NCBI GenBank assembly: GCA_040772065.1
Contig: JAXGYX010000001.1
Span: forward strand, 620,001 to 684,000
Reading direction: 5' to 3'
DNA: 64,000 nt
DNA from: JAXGYX01 sp040772065
Lineage (GTDB): Bacteria; Bacillota; Clostridia; Saccharofermentanales; Fastidiosipilaceae
Under the pieces are notes generated by a model. It was given only the letters and a program-made list of their open reading frames with translations. It had not been told where the DNA came from and ran no database searches. Position 1 is the first letter of the stretch. Every line of letters begins with the position of its first letter. Below, piece by piece: positions 56,843-64,000 of the stretch. The translations under genes were made by a program, and so were the position numbers.

Positions 56843-57889
56843 ATGAATATCTTAATAACCGGAGGAGCCGGATTTATTGGCAGCGCGTTCCTGCGTTATA
56901 TGGCGAAGAACGAGCCGGACGCCAAATTGGTCAATCTGGACTTGTTGACCTACGCAGGCAATCTCGCCAATTTAAAAGAGATTGAAGGTCATCCGGGCTA
57001 TACCTTTGTGCACGGCGACATAGCCGATCGTGAGCTGGTCAACGCGGTTATGAAGGAACACAACATTCAGCAGATTGTCAATTTCGCGGCGGAGTCTCAT
57101 GTGGATCGCAGCATCACCCATCCGGAAGCTTTTATCCGCAGCAACATTGTGGGAGTGGAGGTCTTGCTGGATGCCGCTAAACAGGCATGGAAACTCAAAC
57201 CGGAGGATAAATACGATACCTCCTATAAACCGGGTGTGAAGTTTGTCCAGGTGTCCACAGATGAGGTTTACGGGGCGCTGGGCAAGACCGGGCTGTTCAC
57301 CGAGACGACCAATCTGGCCCCAAACAGTCCCTACTCGGCTTCAAAAGCGGCCGCGGACATGCTGGTTCGCGCCTGGAATAAGACCTTTGGCCTGCCGGTC
57401 AACATCACCCGTTGCAGCAACAATTATGGACCCTACCAGTTTCCGGAAAAGTTGATCCCACTGATGATCAACAACTGTGAAAACGATCGGGATCTGCCAG
57501 TTTATGGCGACGGCATGCAAATCCGTGACTGGCTGTATGTCGACGATCATTGCGCGGCGATCAATGTGGTGCGCAAGACCGGAGTCGACGGTGAAATCTA
57601 CAACATCGGAGGCAACAACGAAAAATCCAACCTATATATTGTCCGCCTGATCATCGACCGGTTGGGCAAGTCCGAACGGCTGATCAAGCATGTCGCCGAC
57701 CGCCCGGGACATGACCGCCGTTACGCGATCGACAATCAAAAGATCACCAGCGAACTTGGCTGGCGTCCCGCGCTGACCTTCGAGGAGGGGATCGAGCGGA
57801 CCATTGAATGGTACCGGCGGAACAGCGAGTGGATGGAAGAAGTGATCTCCGGGACTTATCGGGATTATTATCAAACCATGTACGGTTGA
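56843..57889 (+). CDS. rmlB: dTDP-glucose 4,6-dehydratase
   Basis: A 348-residue RmlB that turns dTDP-glucose into dTDP-4-keto-6-deoxyglucose with bound NAD. The nucleotide loop is ITGGAGFIGSAFLRYM, then NFAAESHVDRSI, VSTDEVYGALG, the catalytic YSASKAAADM, and RCSNNYGPYQFPEKLIP. ATG 56843 gives the standard start; ATG 56825 six codons earlier is less likely. No rmlC or rmlD follows, so the product goes to another sugar than rhamnose. Confidence 0.97.
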   Translation: MNILITGGAGFIGSAFLRYMAKNEPDAKLVNLDLLTYAGNLANLKEIEGHPGYTFVHGDIADRELVNAVMKEHNIQQIVNFAAESHVDRSITHPEAFIRSNIVGVEVLLDAAKQAWKLKPEDKYDTSYKPGVKFVQVSTDEVYGALGKTGLFTETTNLAPNSPYSASKAAADMLVRAWNKTFGLPVNITRCSNNYGPYQFPEKLIPLMINNCENDRDLPVYGDGMQIRDWLYVDDHCAAINVVRKTGVDGEIYNIGGNNEKSNLYIVRLIIDRLGKSERLIKHVADRPGHDRRYAIDNQKITSELGWRPALTFEEGIERTIEWYRRNSEWMEEVISGTYRDYYQTMYG

Positions 57890-57935
57890 GTCGCCTGTGC
57901 CCGAGGCCGCTCATTGCCGAGGGTGGTGGCGAGCG

Positions 57936-57965
57936 TTTACGTTGCCTCGGGGGGCGTGCTATAAT
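57936..57965 (+). promoter_or_regulatory. Promoter before the second polymerase/ligase-like gene
   Basis: TTTACG (57936-57941), 18-base spacer, TATAAT (57960-57965), preceded by TGC as extended -10. It leaves a short leader of about 28 bases. Confidence 0.7.
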
Positions 57966-57999
57966 ACCAACTATTCAACAGAAAGCAGGTAATTGAATC

Positions 58000-59622
58000 G
58001 TGCCTTCACACACAACCAATTCTACCTTTGTGCAACTGGAAAAGAAGACGGTGCCGCCGGTGCTGAAGGCTTTATCCAACGAGACACCTTTTTTGATTGC
58101 GTTCTTGTGCATCTCTTTTTACGCCTGGCTGGCCCCCGCGGTCTATTCGAACTATCTGTCCTACGTGATTGTCGTCTGGGCGGCGGTGCTGATGTTGGCC
58201 AAGTTGCTGGTCCATGGTCCCAAATTTTTGAAGACAAGTTTATTTGGTATCGGTCTGGCGCTTGCCTATGTGGTTACTTTGGCGCTGAATCTTCGCCATG
58301 GACATCTCATGGTCCAGCTCCGGTCGCTGATTTGGATTGGCATGTTTTCGATTATCGTGTATGGCTCCGCCCTGATTCGCGAAAAGCTGTATCACAACAC
58401 CAAGGCCCTGGTCACCACATTTGTGATTTTGACCTTTCTGGCCTCGCTGGTCTCCCTGATTTCGTACTACACCGAATGGGATTATTTCATGAAGCTGCCG
58501 GACGGCACCATCGCCCTCGTCGGTTTCTTCAATCAACGCCTGTTTGGCGTCTACATTGATCCCAATTTTGGAGCCATGTTCGCGACCTTGTCGATCCTGG
58601 CCTCCTTCGCTTATTATCTCTTTAGCAAGCGCAAGAAAGTGCTTTTCAGTATTTTCGCGGCGGTCAATTTAATCGTCCAATATCTCTTTATCGGCCTTTC
58701 CTTTTCCCGGACCGGTCTCATCCTGTTCTCATTTAGCGCGATCTATATCGCCATCGCATATTTTGTGCGGGCGAGGCGCCGCCCGAAGGTCAAGAGGAAC
58801 GCGCCGCGGTTGATTGTCCGTGTCGTCGCGCAGACGCTGACCGTCGCTTTGTTGGCGGTCTTGCTATGGAAACCTGTCTGGACGAAAGAGATCACCATGC
58901 AGGTTTCGAGCATCATCGCTACCGCGTTCACACCCACCAAGAGCGTGCAGACCAATGGAGAAGAGGTCGACGAAGATGACAGCGGCAAGGGAAAAAAGAA
59001 GGGAAAAGACAAAGATCTGACCCAAGCGGAGGTCGAAAGAGAAGAACAAAAGAAGAAAGCGCGCGAGGAGACGTTACGACTGTTTGAGCAGCAGGAACGC
59101 AAGGACTCGTCCGCCAGCAGCGACGAACGCATGGCCTTGCTTAAGGAATCTTTTGAATTGTGGCGGCATGCGAAACTGTTTGGCCATGGTGATCGCAACC
59201 TCGAACAGGTCGCGCTGGAGTTGCTGCCCGACTCTCTGATGGCGCGTGGCAAGGTGCCGCATAATTCCTTTGCGCTTCTATTGGTCGCCGGCGGACTGGT
59301 GTCGACGCTGATCGTGCTCGCCTGGCTGATCTATATTTTTATCGTCTGGCTGCGGGCGCTGATTCGAACCCGATTTGATTTGAAGACGTGGATGATGGCG
59401 CTGCCGGTTTTTGTCTGTCTGGCCTCCGGCATGGCGTTGCAGGATCTGTTCCTGACGATGTCGCCCTCGTCGCTCATCTTTTGGTTCATGCTGGGCGCCA
59501 CCCTTTGTTACTCTAAGTCCGTTCAGCTGGTCGGAACCGAGGCGGCAGTCGAGCAACCGGTCGGGGGACAGCCGGCGGCGACCGACGGACAGCCACCGGT
59601 GGTGGAGAACACGACTGTATGA
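58000..59622 (+). CDS. O-antigen ligase/polymerase-like membrane protein
   Basis: A 540-residue membrane protein with about ten hydrophobic segments. The large outer loop has SFELWRHAKLFGHGD and later PHNSFALLLVAGG, the pattern of the O-antigen ligase (Wzy_C) family, which joins or attaches glycans. The loop carries a highly charged, Lys/Glu-rich insertion (residues about 310-377) not usual for the family. The GTG start at 58000 is preceded by GCAGGTAA. The ATG of the next gene overlaps its stop. Confidence 0.82.
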   Translation: MPSHTTNSTFVQLEKKTVPPVLKALSNETPFLIAFLCISFYAWLAPAVYSNYLSYVIVVWAAVLMLAKLLVHGPKFLKTSLFGIGLALAYVVTLALNLRHGHLMVQLRSLIWIGMFSIIVYGSALIREKLYHNTKALVTTFVILTFLASLVSLISYYTEWDYFMKLPDGTIALVGFFNQRLFGVYIDPNFGAMFATLSILASFAYYLFSKRKKVLFSIFAAVNLIVQYLFIGLSFSRTGLILFSFSAIYIAIAYFVRARRRPKVKRNAPRLIVRVVAQTLTVALLAVLLWKPVWTKEITMQVSSIIATAFTPTKSVQTNGEEVDEDDSGKGKKKGKDKDLTQAEVEREEQKKKAREETLRLFEQQERKDSSASSDERMALLKESFELWRHAKLFGHGDRNLEQVALELLPDSLMARGKVPHNSFALLLVAGGLVSTLIVLAWLIYIFIVWLRALIRTRFDLKTWMMALPVFVCLASGMALQDLFLTMSPSSLIFWFMLGATLCYSKSVQLVGTEAAVEQPVGGQPAATDGQPPVVENTTV

Positions 59623-60662
59623 GCGATCTCAAAGATTCCCCTGATACCAAAGAACGCGAAGACATAGACTCTCGAAATCATGTCAGCCGGACGGACCGCC
59701 CCGCGGTCACCGTCTGTGTGACTGCCTATAACCAAGAGAAATACATCGGTGAGGCGCTGGATTCCATTCTGGCTCAGCGAACCGATTTTGAGTTTTTGAT
59801 TTTGATTCACGATGACGCGTCCACTGATCGGACCGCGCGGATCATTAAAGAGTATGAGTCCGCTCACCCCGAACGGATTCGCGCAATCTACCAGACTGTC
59901 AATCAATATTCTCAAAACATCGGCATTCAAGGTCAAATCCTGTCTCCACTGGTGACCACCGAATTCACCGCGCTGAACGAAGGGGACGATTTTTGGATCG
60001 ATCCGAACAAACTGCAGATCCAATACGACTATATGATCGAGCATCCGGAATGCGCGGTCTGTTGCCACGCCGCACGACAGGTCTTGAGCGATGGTCAGAC
60101 AACCGATATTGTCATGCCGGACAACGTCCGCCCGCTGGACACCTCGTCACTCGATATGGACACCATCCTGGCGATCGGCGGCGCCCTGCCAACCAATTCG
60201 TTTTTTTATCGTCAGCGCTACGCGCAAAATGGGTTTCCTGAGTTTTACAACCGCTGCGCTGTGGGTGATTATCCGATGATTTTGTACCTGGCAACCCAAG
60301 GCGGTGTGTATTTTTTTAATCGCCATCTTTCAGCCTATCGTTTCAACGCCGAAGGCTCGTGGACACGCAGCTGGGTGCGAGACCCTAATATTTATATCCG
60401 GACAAACGAAAGCATCATTCGCATGCTGGATGAGTTTGACGAGTTTACCGACCGGCGGTATCAAGCGGCGATACGTAAAAAACAGATCAATTATCGGTTT
60501 GAAAATATCATGTTAAGCCGGGACCGAAAATCCATCGCGGACGAACCATATAGGAGTTTGTATAGGACGCTTCCGTTCAAGCGTCGCCTACGCTTTCAAA
60601 TCGCCTCGCGTTTCAATGCGCTGCACAGACTGAAACGAAGCCGAGATCTCAAACGACTGTGA
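59619..60662 (+). CDS. GT2-family glycosyltransferase
   Basis: A 347-residue GT-A type glycosyltransferase. After about 28 polar residues comes VTVCVTAYNQEKYIGEALDS, then LIHDDASTDRTARII and the donor-site LNEGDDFWID. The ATG overlaps the preceding stop codon, so it is co-translated with the ligase-like protein. The acceptor and donor are unknown; a Galf transferase is one option because glf is present, but nothing in the sequence shows this. Confidence 0.88.
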   Translation: MSDLKDSPDTKEREDIDSRNHVSRTDRPAVTVCVTAYNQEKYIGEALDSILAQRTDFEFLILIHDDASTDRTARIIKEYESAHPERIRAIYQTVNQYSQNIGIQGQILSPLVTTEFTALNEGDDFWIDPNKLQIQYDYMIEHPECAVCCHAARQVLSDGQTTDIVMPDNVRPLDTSSLDMDTILAIGGALPTNSFFYRQRYAQNGFPEFYNRCAVGDYPMILYLATQGGVYFFNRHLSAYRFNAEGSWTRSWVRDPNIYIRTNESIIRMLDEFDEFTDRRYQAAIRKKQINYRFENIMLSRDRKSIADEPYRSLYRTLPFKRRLRFQIASRFNALHRLKRSRDLKRL

Positions 60663-60672
60663 GGAAATATGC

Positions 60673-61653
60673 ATGCCGAAGGTAAGTGTTGTCATACCGG
60701 TTTACAATGTGGAAGAGTATCTTCGTGACTGTCTTGACTCCATCCTGAAGGTGAACGCCGCCGACTTCGAGATTGTCGCCGTCAATGACGGCTCGACCGA
60801 CCAAAGTGGTCAGATTCTGGATTTATACGCGGCCAAGGATGCCAGGATTCGTGTGATCCATAAACAAAACGAGGGCAACAGCATCGCGCGCAATACCGGA
60901 TTCGAACGGTCCACGGGTAAGTATGTCTTGTTCGTGGACAGCGATGACATGATCGTGCCGGACACCATCCCTCTTTCCGTTCAGGCGATCGAGCAATCGG
61001 GGGCCGATGTAGTGCTGTTTGATTTTCAGCACATCGCACAGGATGGACACCCAGGTTTGGTGTACTCGTCGATGGAGGAGCCGACCTTCCAAAATCGCAT
61101 GCTTGACGATCGTTTCGAGGTGACCATGTTGATCCAGGCGTCACCCTGGTGCAAACTCTACAGCCGAGCCTTCCTTGAAGAACATAAGTTGCGATTCACT
61201 CCGAACCTGTGGTTTGAGGATCTGCTTTTCTGCCTGCAGATGGTGGCTTGTCGACCACAGATTTACTATTTGCCACAATCGTTTTACCTCTACCGGCAAC
61301 GCGCCAAATCCATTACCAAGAGCATCGCCTCGCCGCGCAATCACGAGATCATCGGCGTCTTTGAAAAAGCGATCGAGTACTATAAAGTGAAAGATCTTTA
61401 CCTGATTTGTGCGGATTTGATCGAACATCTTGCCTATACACATATCAAGTGTGGCGTGCTGTATATCGTCGCCAAGGCGGACAGCCGTGAATTGTTCCGG
61501 ACCATCCTGGACGACTATCGGCGCCTGTTTCCGCATGACGAACGAAACCCGTATCGATTTAAGCGCACACGCAAGCAAAGAATCATCGCCCATCTGATCG
61601 AGCACGAACGTTTCCGACTGATTCGGGTATATTCCGGATTAAAAAAGAGCTGA
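60673..61653 (+). CDS. GT2-family glycosyltransferase
   Basis: A 326-residue GT-A glycosyltransferase with KVSVVIPVYNVEEYLRDCLD, VNDGSTDQSGQIL, NSIARNTGFERSTGKYVLFV and DSDDM as metal-binding motif. The C-terminal region is helical and variable. It follows the previous GT2 gene by 10 bases. It is the last + strand gene of this run and ends at a hairpin shared with the convergent ATP-grasp gene. Confidence 0.9.
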   Translation: MPKVSVVIPVYNVEEYLRDCLDSILKVNAADFEIVAVNDGSTDQSGQILDLYAAKDARIRVIHKQNEGNSIARNTGFERSTGKYVLFVDSDDMIVPDTIPLSVQAIEQSGADVVLFDFQHIAQDGHPGLVYSSMEEPTFQNRMLDDRFEVTMLIQASPWCKLYSRAFLEEHKLRFTPNLWFEDLLFCLQMVACRPQIYYLPQSFYLYRQRAKSITKSIASPRNHEIIGVFEKAIEYYKVKDLYLICADLIEHLAYTHIKCGVLYIVAKADSRELFRTILDDYRRLFPHDERNPYRFKRTRKQRIIAHLIEHERFRLIRVYSGLKKS

Positions 61654-61676
61654 GCTCAAAATGAGCCAAGCTCTTT
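61641..61676 (-). terminator. Bidirectional terminator between the GT2 and ATP-grasp genes
   Basis: AAAGAGCT (61644-61651) pairs with AGCTCTTT (61669-61676), with a second inner stem GCTCA/TGAGC and an AAA loop. On the - strand six T's follow (A-run 61641-61646), good for the ATP-grasp gene; on the + strand the T-run is short. Confidence 0.7.
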
Positions 61677-61725
61677 GAAGGTATGGTGAAACCGGCTGTC
61701 CGCGTTCGGACCGCCCGATTTTCCG

Positions 61726-62847
61726 TCATGGTGCGGGCGGCTGACCTTTGCGCCGGATGGTCTCCTTCCACAAGTAACCATAATATGGATCGTTCTTCAA
61801 TGGGCCGGCTATCTGATAGTCTTGCATCTCCGGCAACGAGTTGATTTCGATGATCTTAACACCTGCTGTCGAGACCACGATGTCAAAACCCAGATAGTCC
61901 AACATAGAGTAATAACGGCAGATATCTTTAATCAAGGTGAGGATTTCCTCCCAATGTGGGACGGTTCCCTTGATCAGCTCACCTGTGTCGGGGTGGTGGG
62001 TTGGGTATTGGCGGACAAAGTCCACGTCCTGCAAGCCACCTTCAAATTCTCCGGTTCGCACATCCAATATGGAAAACAAACTCCCTTGAGAGGTGTTGTC
62101 CACTTCCTTTGAGGTTGAGTTGCCAAAACGGATCAAGCCGCGACAGACGGGATTTTCCTCTCCGGGCTTCATGATGGCGATCACCCTCATCGAGTTGGCG
62201 GTTTTGGGATAGATCCTCGCGAGTTCTTCACAGGGTGTCAGGTATTCGGAGAACAAATAATTCTTCAACGAGCCGATGAAGTTGAGGGTGTCAGCCTCGC
62301 TGTAAGATTCTCCGTTGATCACGATCCCCGACCGCTCCGACCAGGACAGGTGATAGAATCCGACCCCTTCGGAACCGATCAGCATTTTAACCGCCAAATG
62401 TCGCTTGTCCTTTAACAACCGCACAATCGCCGTGGCGTTCGGCTCGACATCGACCGGCGCGTCGGGCAAGGCGTAAAACCGCCCCTCCTGATTCGAAAAA
62501 TAATAATACTCAGGAAGATATTCGCGGAAGGGACCCAGCACATAATAGAAGGTCAGCTTGTCATCGATCCATTTACTATACTGATTGTTATAGGGAAATC
62601 CCCAAAAAAATTCCAGGTCGCTGATATAGTCACGGTAATTCTCCTCGGTCAGTCCGTACAAAGCGACACGGTCGGAAGAGAAACCACGCTCATGCGCCCA
62701 GCGCTTGACCTCGTCTCCGGTGGACCGGTTTTCCGTCAAATCGGTTCGCAGCTGTCGCCGGTAATCCTCATATTCCGGAAGCGACCAACCGGCCTTCGTC
62801 AGCCTGCGGTCTTTCAACTTTTTTCGGACAGTCTGAAAGAAATTCAT
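61726..62847 (-). CDS. Sugar-transfer-associated ATP-grasp protein
   Basis: A 373-residue protein matching the ATP-grasp family found in capsule loci (ATPgrasp_ST). The middle has VKMLIGSEGVGFYHL; the end has YLGFDIVVSTAGVKIIEINSLPEMQDYQ, where EINS is the metal-binding part of ATP-grasp enzymes. They are thought to form an amide or similar bond on a glycan, the exact reaction being unknown. The start at 62847 follows GAGGTG on the - strand. It is the only - strand gene in the glycan locus and is divergent from the TraX-like gene. Confidence 0.78.
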   Translation of the reverse strand: MNFFQTVRKKLKDRRLTKAGWSLPEYEDYRRQLRTDLTENRSTGDEVKRWAHERGFSSDRVALYGLTEENYRDYISDLEFFWGFPYNNQYSKWIDDKLTFYYVLGPFREYLPEYYYFSNQEGRFYALPDAPVDVEPNATAIVRLLKDKRHLAVKMLIGSEGVGFYHLSWSERSGIVINGESYSEADTLNFIGSLKNYLFSEYLTPCEELARIYPKTANSMRVIAIMKPGEENPVCRGLIRFGNSTSKEVDNTSQGSLFSILDVRTGEFEGGLQDVDFVRQYPTHHPDTGELIKGTVPHWEEILTLIKDICRYYSMLDYLGFDIVVSTAGVKIIEINSLPEMQDYQIAGPLKNDPYYGYLWKETIRRKGQPPAP

Positions 62848-62887
62848 ATCTTCACCTCGTTTTGACTTATTGAATTGACTCGCTTAA

Positions 62888-62916
62888 ATTATAGGTGGAA
62901 AAAAGCAACCTGTACA
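62888..62916 (-). promoter_or_regulatory. Promoter of the ATP-grasp gene
   Basis: On the - strand: TGTACA (62911-62916), 17-base spacer, TATAAT (62888-62893). On the + strand the same region holds TTGACT (62862-62867), 16 bases, TTAAAT (62884-62889), a weaker candidate for the TraX-like gene, so the two promoters overlap. Confidence 0.55.
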
Positions 62917-62945
62917 GATTGTTAAATCTTAGGAAGAGGACATGG

Positions 62946-63848
62946 ATGAAGTGGATCGCGTTGATCTTGATGACCATTGATCATATCGCCAGTTTTGGAG
63001 TCAATGTCATCCGCCCCGAGATTGTGTTGGTGATGAGACTGCTCGGCCGTCTGGTGTTTCCCTTGTTTTGTTATCAGGCCGTGATGAGTTACCGCCGCAC
63101 CCGCACGCTCTCTCTCTATTTTTTCCGTCTGTTGTTATTTGGTCTGCTCTCACAACTGATTGTGCCCTTGGCCGGATCTCCGTTTGAGCACTATGTCTTT
63201 GGTAATGTCATCTTCACATTTTGTGTCGGCATCATGCTGCTGTTCGGCTATGACCTCGTCCGCGCCTTCTTCGAAACAAGAAAGAGAGCGGAGGGAGCGA
63301 AAGAAGGGAGCCCCACGCCCTTGCCCGGCACCTCGTCAGGCACTTCGTCAGGCGAACAGACCTGGTCGGTCGATTATCGACAAAGATGGTATGTGACGGT
63401 CAAGTCGATCACGCTGCCGGCTGAGAGCGCGCTTTGGTTCGGCATGGTGTCCATCCTGCTCGCCCTGGTTCTTACCTTTGTGATTCATCCGGACTTTAGT
63501 TATTTTGGACTCGCCGGTTTTTTATTGTTTCATATATTGGATTCGGTCGAGCGACCATTCTACGCGATTTCGGATAAAACTACAGAACGGAGAAAAATCT
63601 TTCATTTTACTTTTGGATACGTTGTGCTGAATATCGCCTGGTTTTGGATCCGCATTCTATTTTTGGATACCGATCTCCAACCGGCGCTGATTCAGCTGGT
63701 TTCACCGTTGGCTGTTTTTTTATTCCCTAAGCTGAGCAAAGCTAAAAAATCCAACGCCATTGGAAAATATTTTTTCTACATCTATTATCCTATCCATTTG
63801 TTTTTAATCATTCGTTTGTTTCTCGACCTCACACCGCCTGCTAGATAA
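62946..63848 (+). CDS. TraX-family membrane protein (probable acyltransferase)
   Basis: A 300-residue membrane protein of the TraX family, known for N-acetylation of F pilin in plasmids and common in Clostridia chromosomes. It has MKWIALILMTIDHIASFG, LLGRLVFPLFCYQA, LLLFGLLSQL, and the end KYFFYIYYPIHLFLI, all typical. A hydrophilic insertion (Pro/Gly/Ser-rich, GTSSGTSSG) lies near residues 115-140. The start at 62946 follows AGGAAGAGGA; a longer form from GTG 62895 is possible but would begin at the predicted transcription start. Next to glycan genes, it may acylate a glycan or surface molecule. Confidence 0.82.
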   Translation: MKWIALILMTIDHIASFGVNVIRPEIVLVMRLLGRLVFPLFCYQAVMSYRRTRTLSLYFFRLLLFGLLSQLIVPLAGSPFEHYVFGNVIFTFCVGIMLLFGYDLVRAFFETRKRAEGAKEGSPTPLPGTSSGTSSGEQTWSVDYRQRWYVTVKSITLPAESALWFGMVSILLALVLTFVIHPDFSYFGLAGFLLFHILDSVERPFYAISDKTTERRKIFHFTFGYVVLNIAWFWIRILFLDTDLQPALIQLVSPLAVFLFPKLSKAKKSNAIGKYFFYIYYPIHLFLIIRLFLDLTPPAR

Positions 63849-63859
63849 TGACGTCATTA
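63846..63859. repeat. 14-bp perfect palindrome after the TraX-like gene
   Basis: TAATGACGTCATTA. It overlaps the TraX stop codon. The first twelve bases also occur at 56784-56795 between rmlA and rmlB. Function unknown. Confidence 0.6.
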
Positions 63860-63906
63860 CTAAAATTGATGCCATTTCGCATGGGTTCAAAGTGGTGGTG
63901 ATGATT

Positions 63907-63932
63907 ATTTCGCATGATAACGTATACGAAAT
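63907..63932. repeat. Inverted repeat of 9-8-9 layout near the window end
   Basis: ATTTCGCAT (63907-63915), 8-base spacer, ATACGAAAT (63924-63932); 8 of 9 pairs match. A further direct copy of ATTTCGCATG lies at 63874-63883. It could be an operator or a recombinase-type site. The remaining bases to 64000 contain no gene that I can support. Confidence 0.5.
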
Positions 63933-64000
63933 GAGTTATTCCTGTAACATCTGAACATTGACAGAATGGGACAAAGCGGATAAGTTTAGACTTGAGTTTG

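Noticed and set aside
57993..58559. A 188-codon + strand frame overlapping the ligase-like gene
   Set aside because: It lies in another frame inside a gene with clear membrane segments; no family pattern.

Overview
The window reads as a chromosomal segment of an anaerobic, Gram-positive-type bacterium, most likely a member of the Clostridia (Bacillota) of moderate GC content. Signs of this are strong AGGAGG-type ribosome binding sites, a CIRCE/HrcA-type operator before groES-groEL, a YerC/TrpR-family repressor, a rubrerythrin, DUF5702- and DUF5711-like proteins, an LCP glycopolymer ligase and a TraX-family protein. The species cannot be named from the sequence. Coding density is high and nearly every gene lies on the + strand; only a DJ-1/PfpI gene and an ATP-grasp gene are on the - strand. 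No insertion sequence, prophage, CRISPR array or rRNA was seen. No gene-free stretch exceeds 300 bases.

Layout. 1-158: 3' end of pheT. 214-2882: amino-acid ABC importer operon (promoter, lipoprotein, permease, ATPase, terminator) whose binding protein appears circularly permuted. 2899-5735: three TadE/DUF5702-like surface or pseudopilin-like proteins. 5807-11703: yerC, then secA-ahcY-mtaD with short gaps or overlaps. 11761-12848: rubrerythrin and tRNA-Thr(CGT), each with its own promoter and terminator. 12957-18091: RNase Z, DJ-1/PfpI (-), an MscS channel, a PfkB-family protein without its catalytic Asp, and galE. 18137-19651: a tail-anchored protein with 13 octapeptide repeats. 19708-21887: groES-groEL with CIRCE and duplicated terminators. 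21981-22865: acyl-ACP thioesterase.

23012-33136 looks like one long operon: a GldA/GldF/GldG-like ABC exporter, a DUF4340 protein, a DUF5711-like protein, a CYTH phosphohydrolase-type protein and two flavoproteins (HI0933 and COG2509 families). Most of these genes overlap or nearly touch, so they are probably co-expressed.

33345-63848 is a large cell-surface polysaccharide locus. It has an LCP ligase, a LicD enzyme with a degenerate LicD-like neighbour, a Wzx flippase, two Wzy/WaaL-like membrane proteins and seven glycosyltransferases. Sugar-nucleotide genes cover UDP-glucuronate (ugd), UDP-galactofuranose (glf), a membrane UDP-HexNAc 4,6-dehydratase, UDP-L-FucNAc (capE-capF-capG) and probably dTDP-4-amino-4,6-dideoxyglucose (vioA-like, rmlA, rmlB; no rmlC or rmlD is present). 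An ATP-grasp enzyme and a TraX-type membrane protein follow. The polymer inferred from this set may carry FucNAc, Qui4N, Galf, hexuronate and LicD-transferred phospho-substituents, and would be exported by the Wzx/Wzy route and attached to the wall by LCP. No priming phosphoglycosyltransferase or chain-length regulator is seen, so these probably lie outside the window.

The observations most worth following up are the circularly permuted binding protein, the PfkB pseudokinase candidate, the ahcY-mtaD pairing, the degenerate LicD copy, and several short tandem repeats and inverted repeats in intergenic regions.
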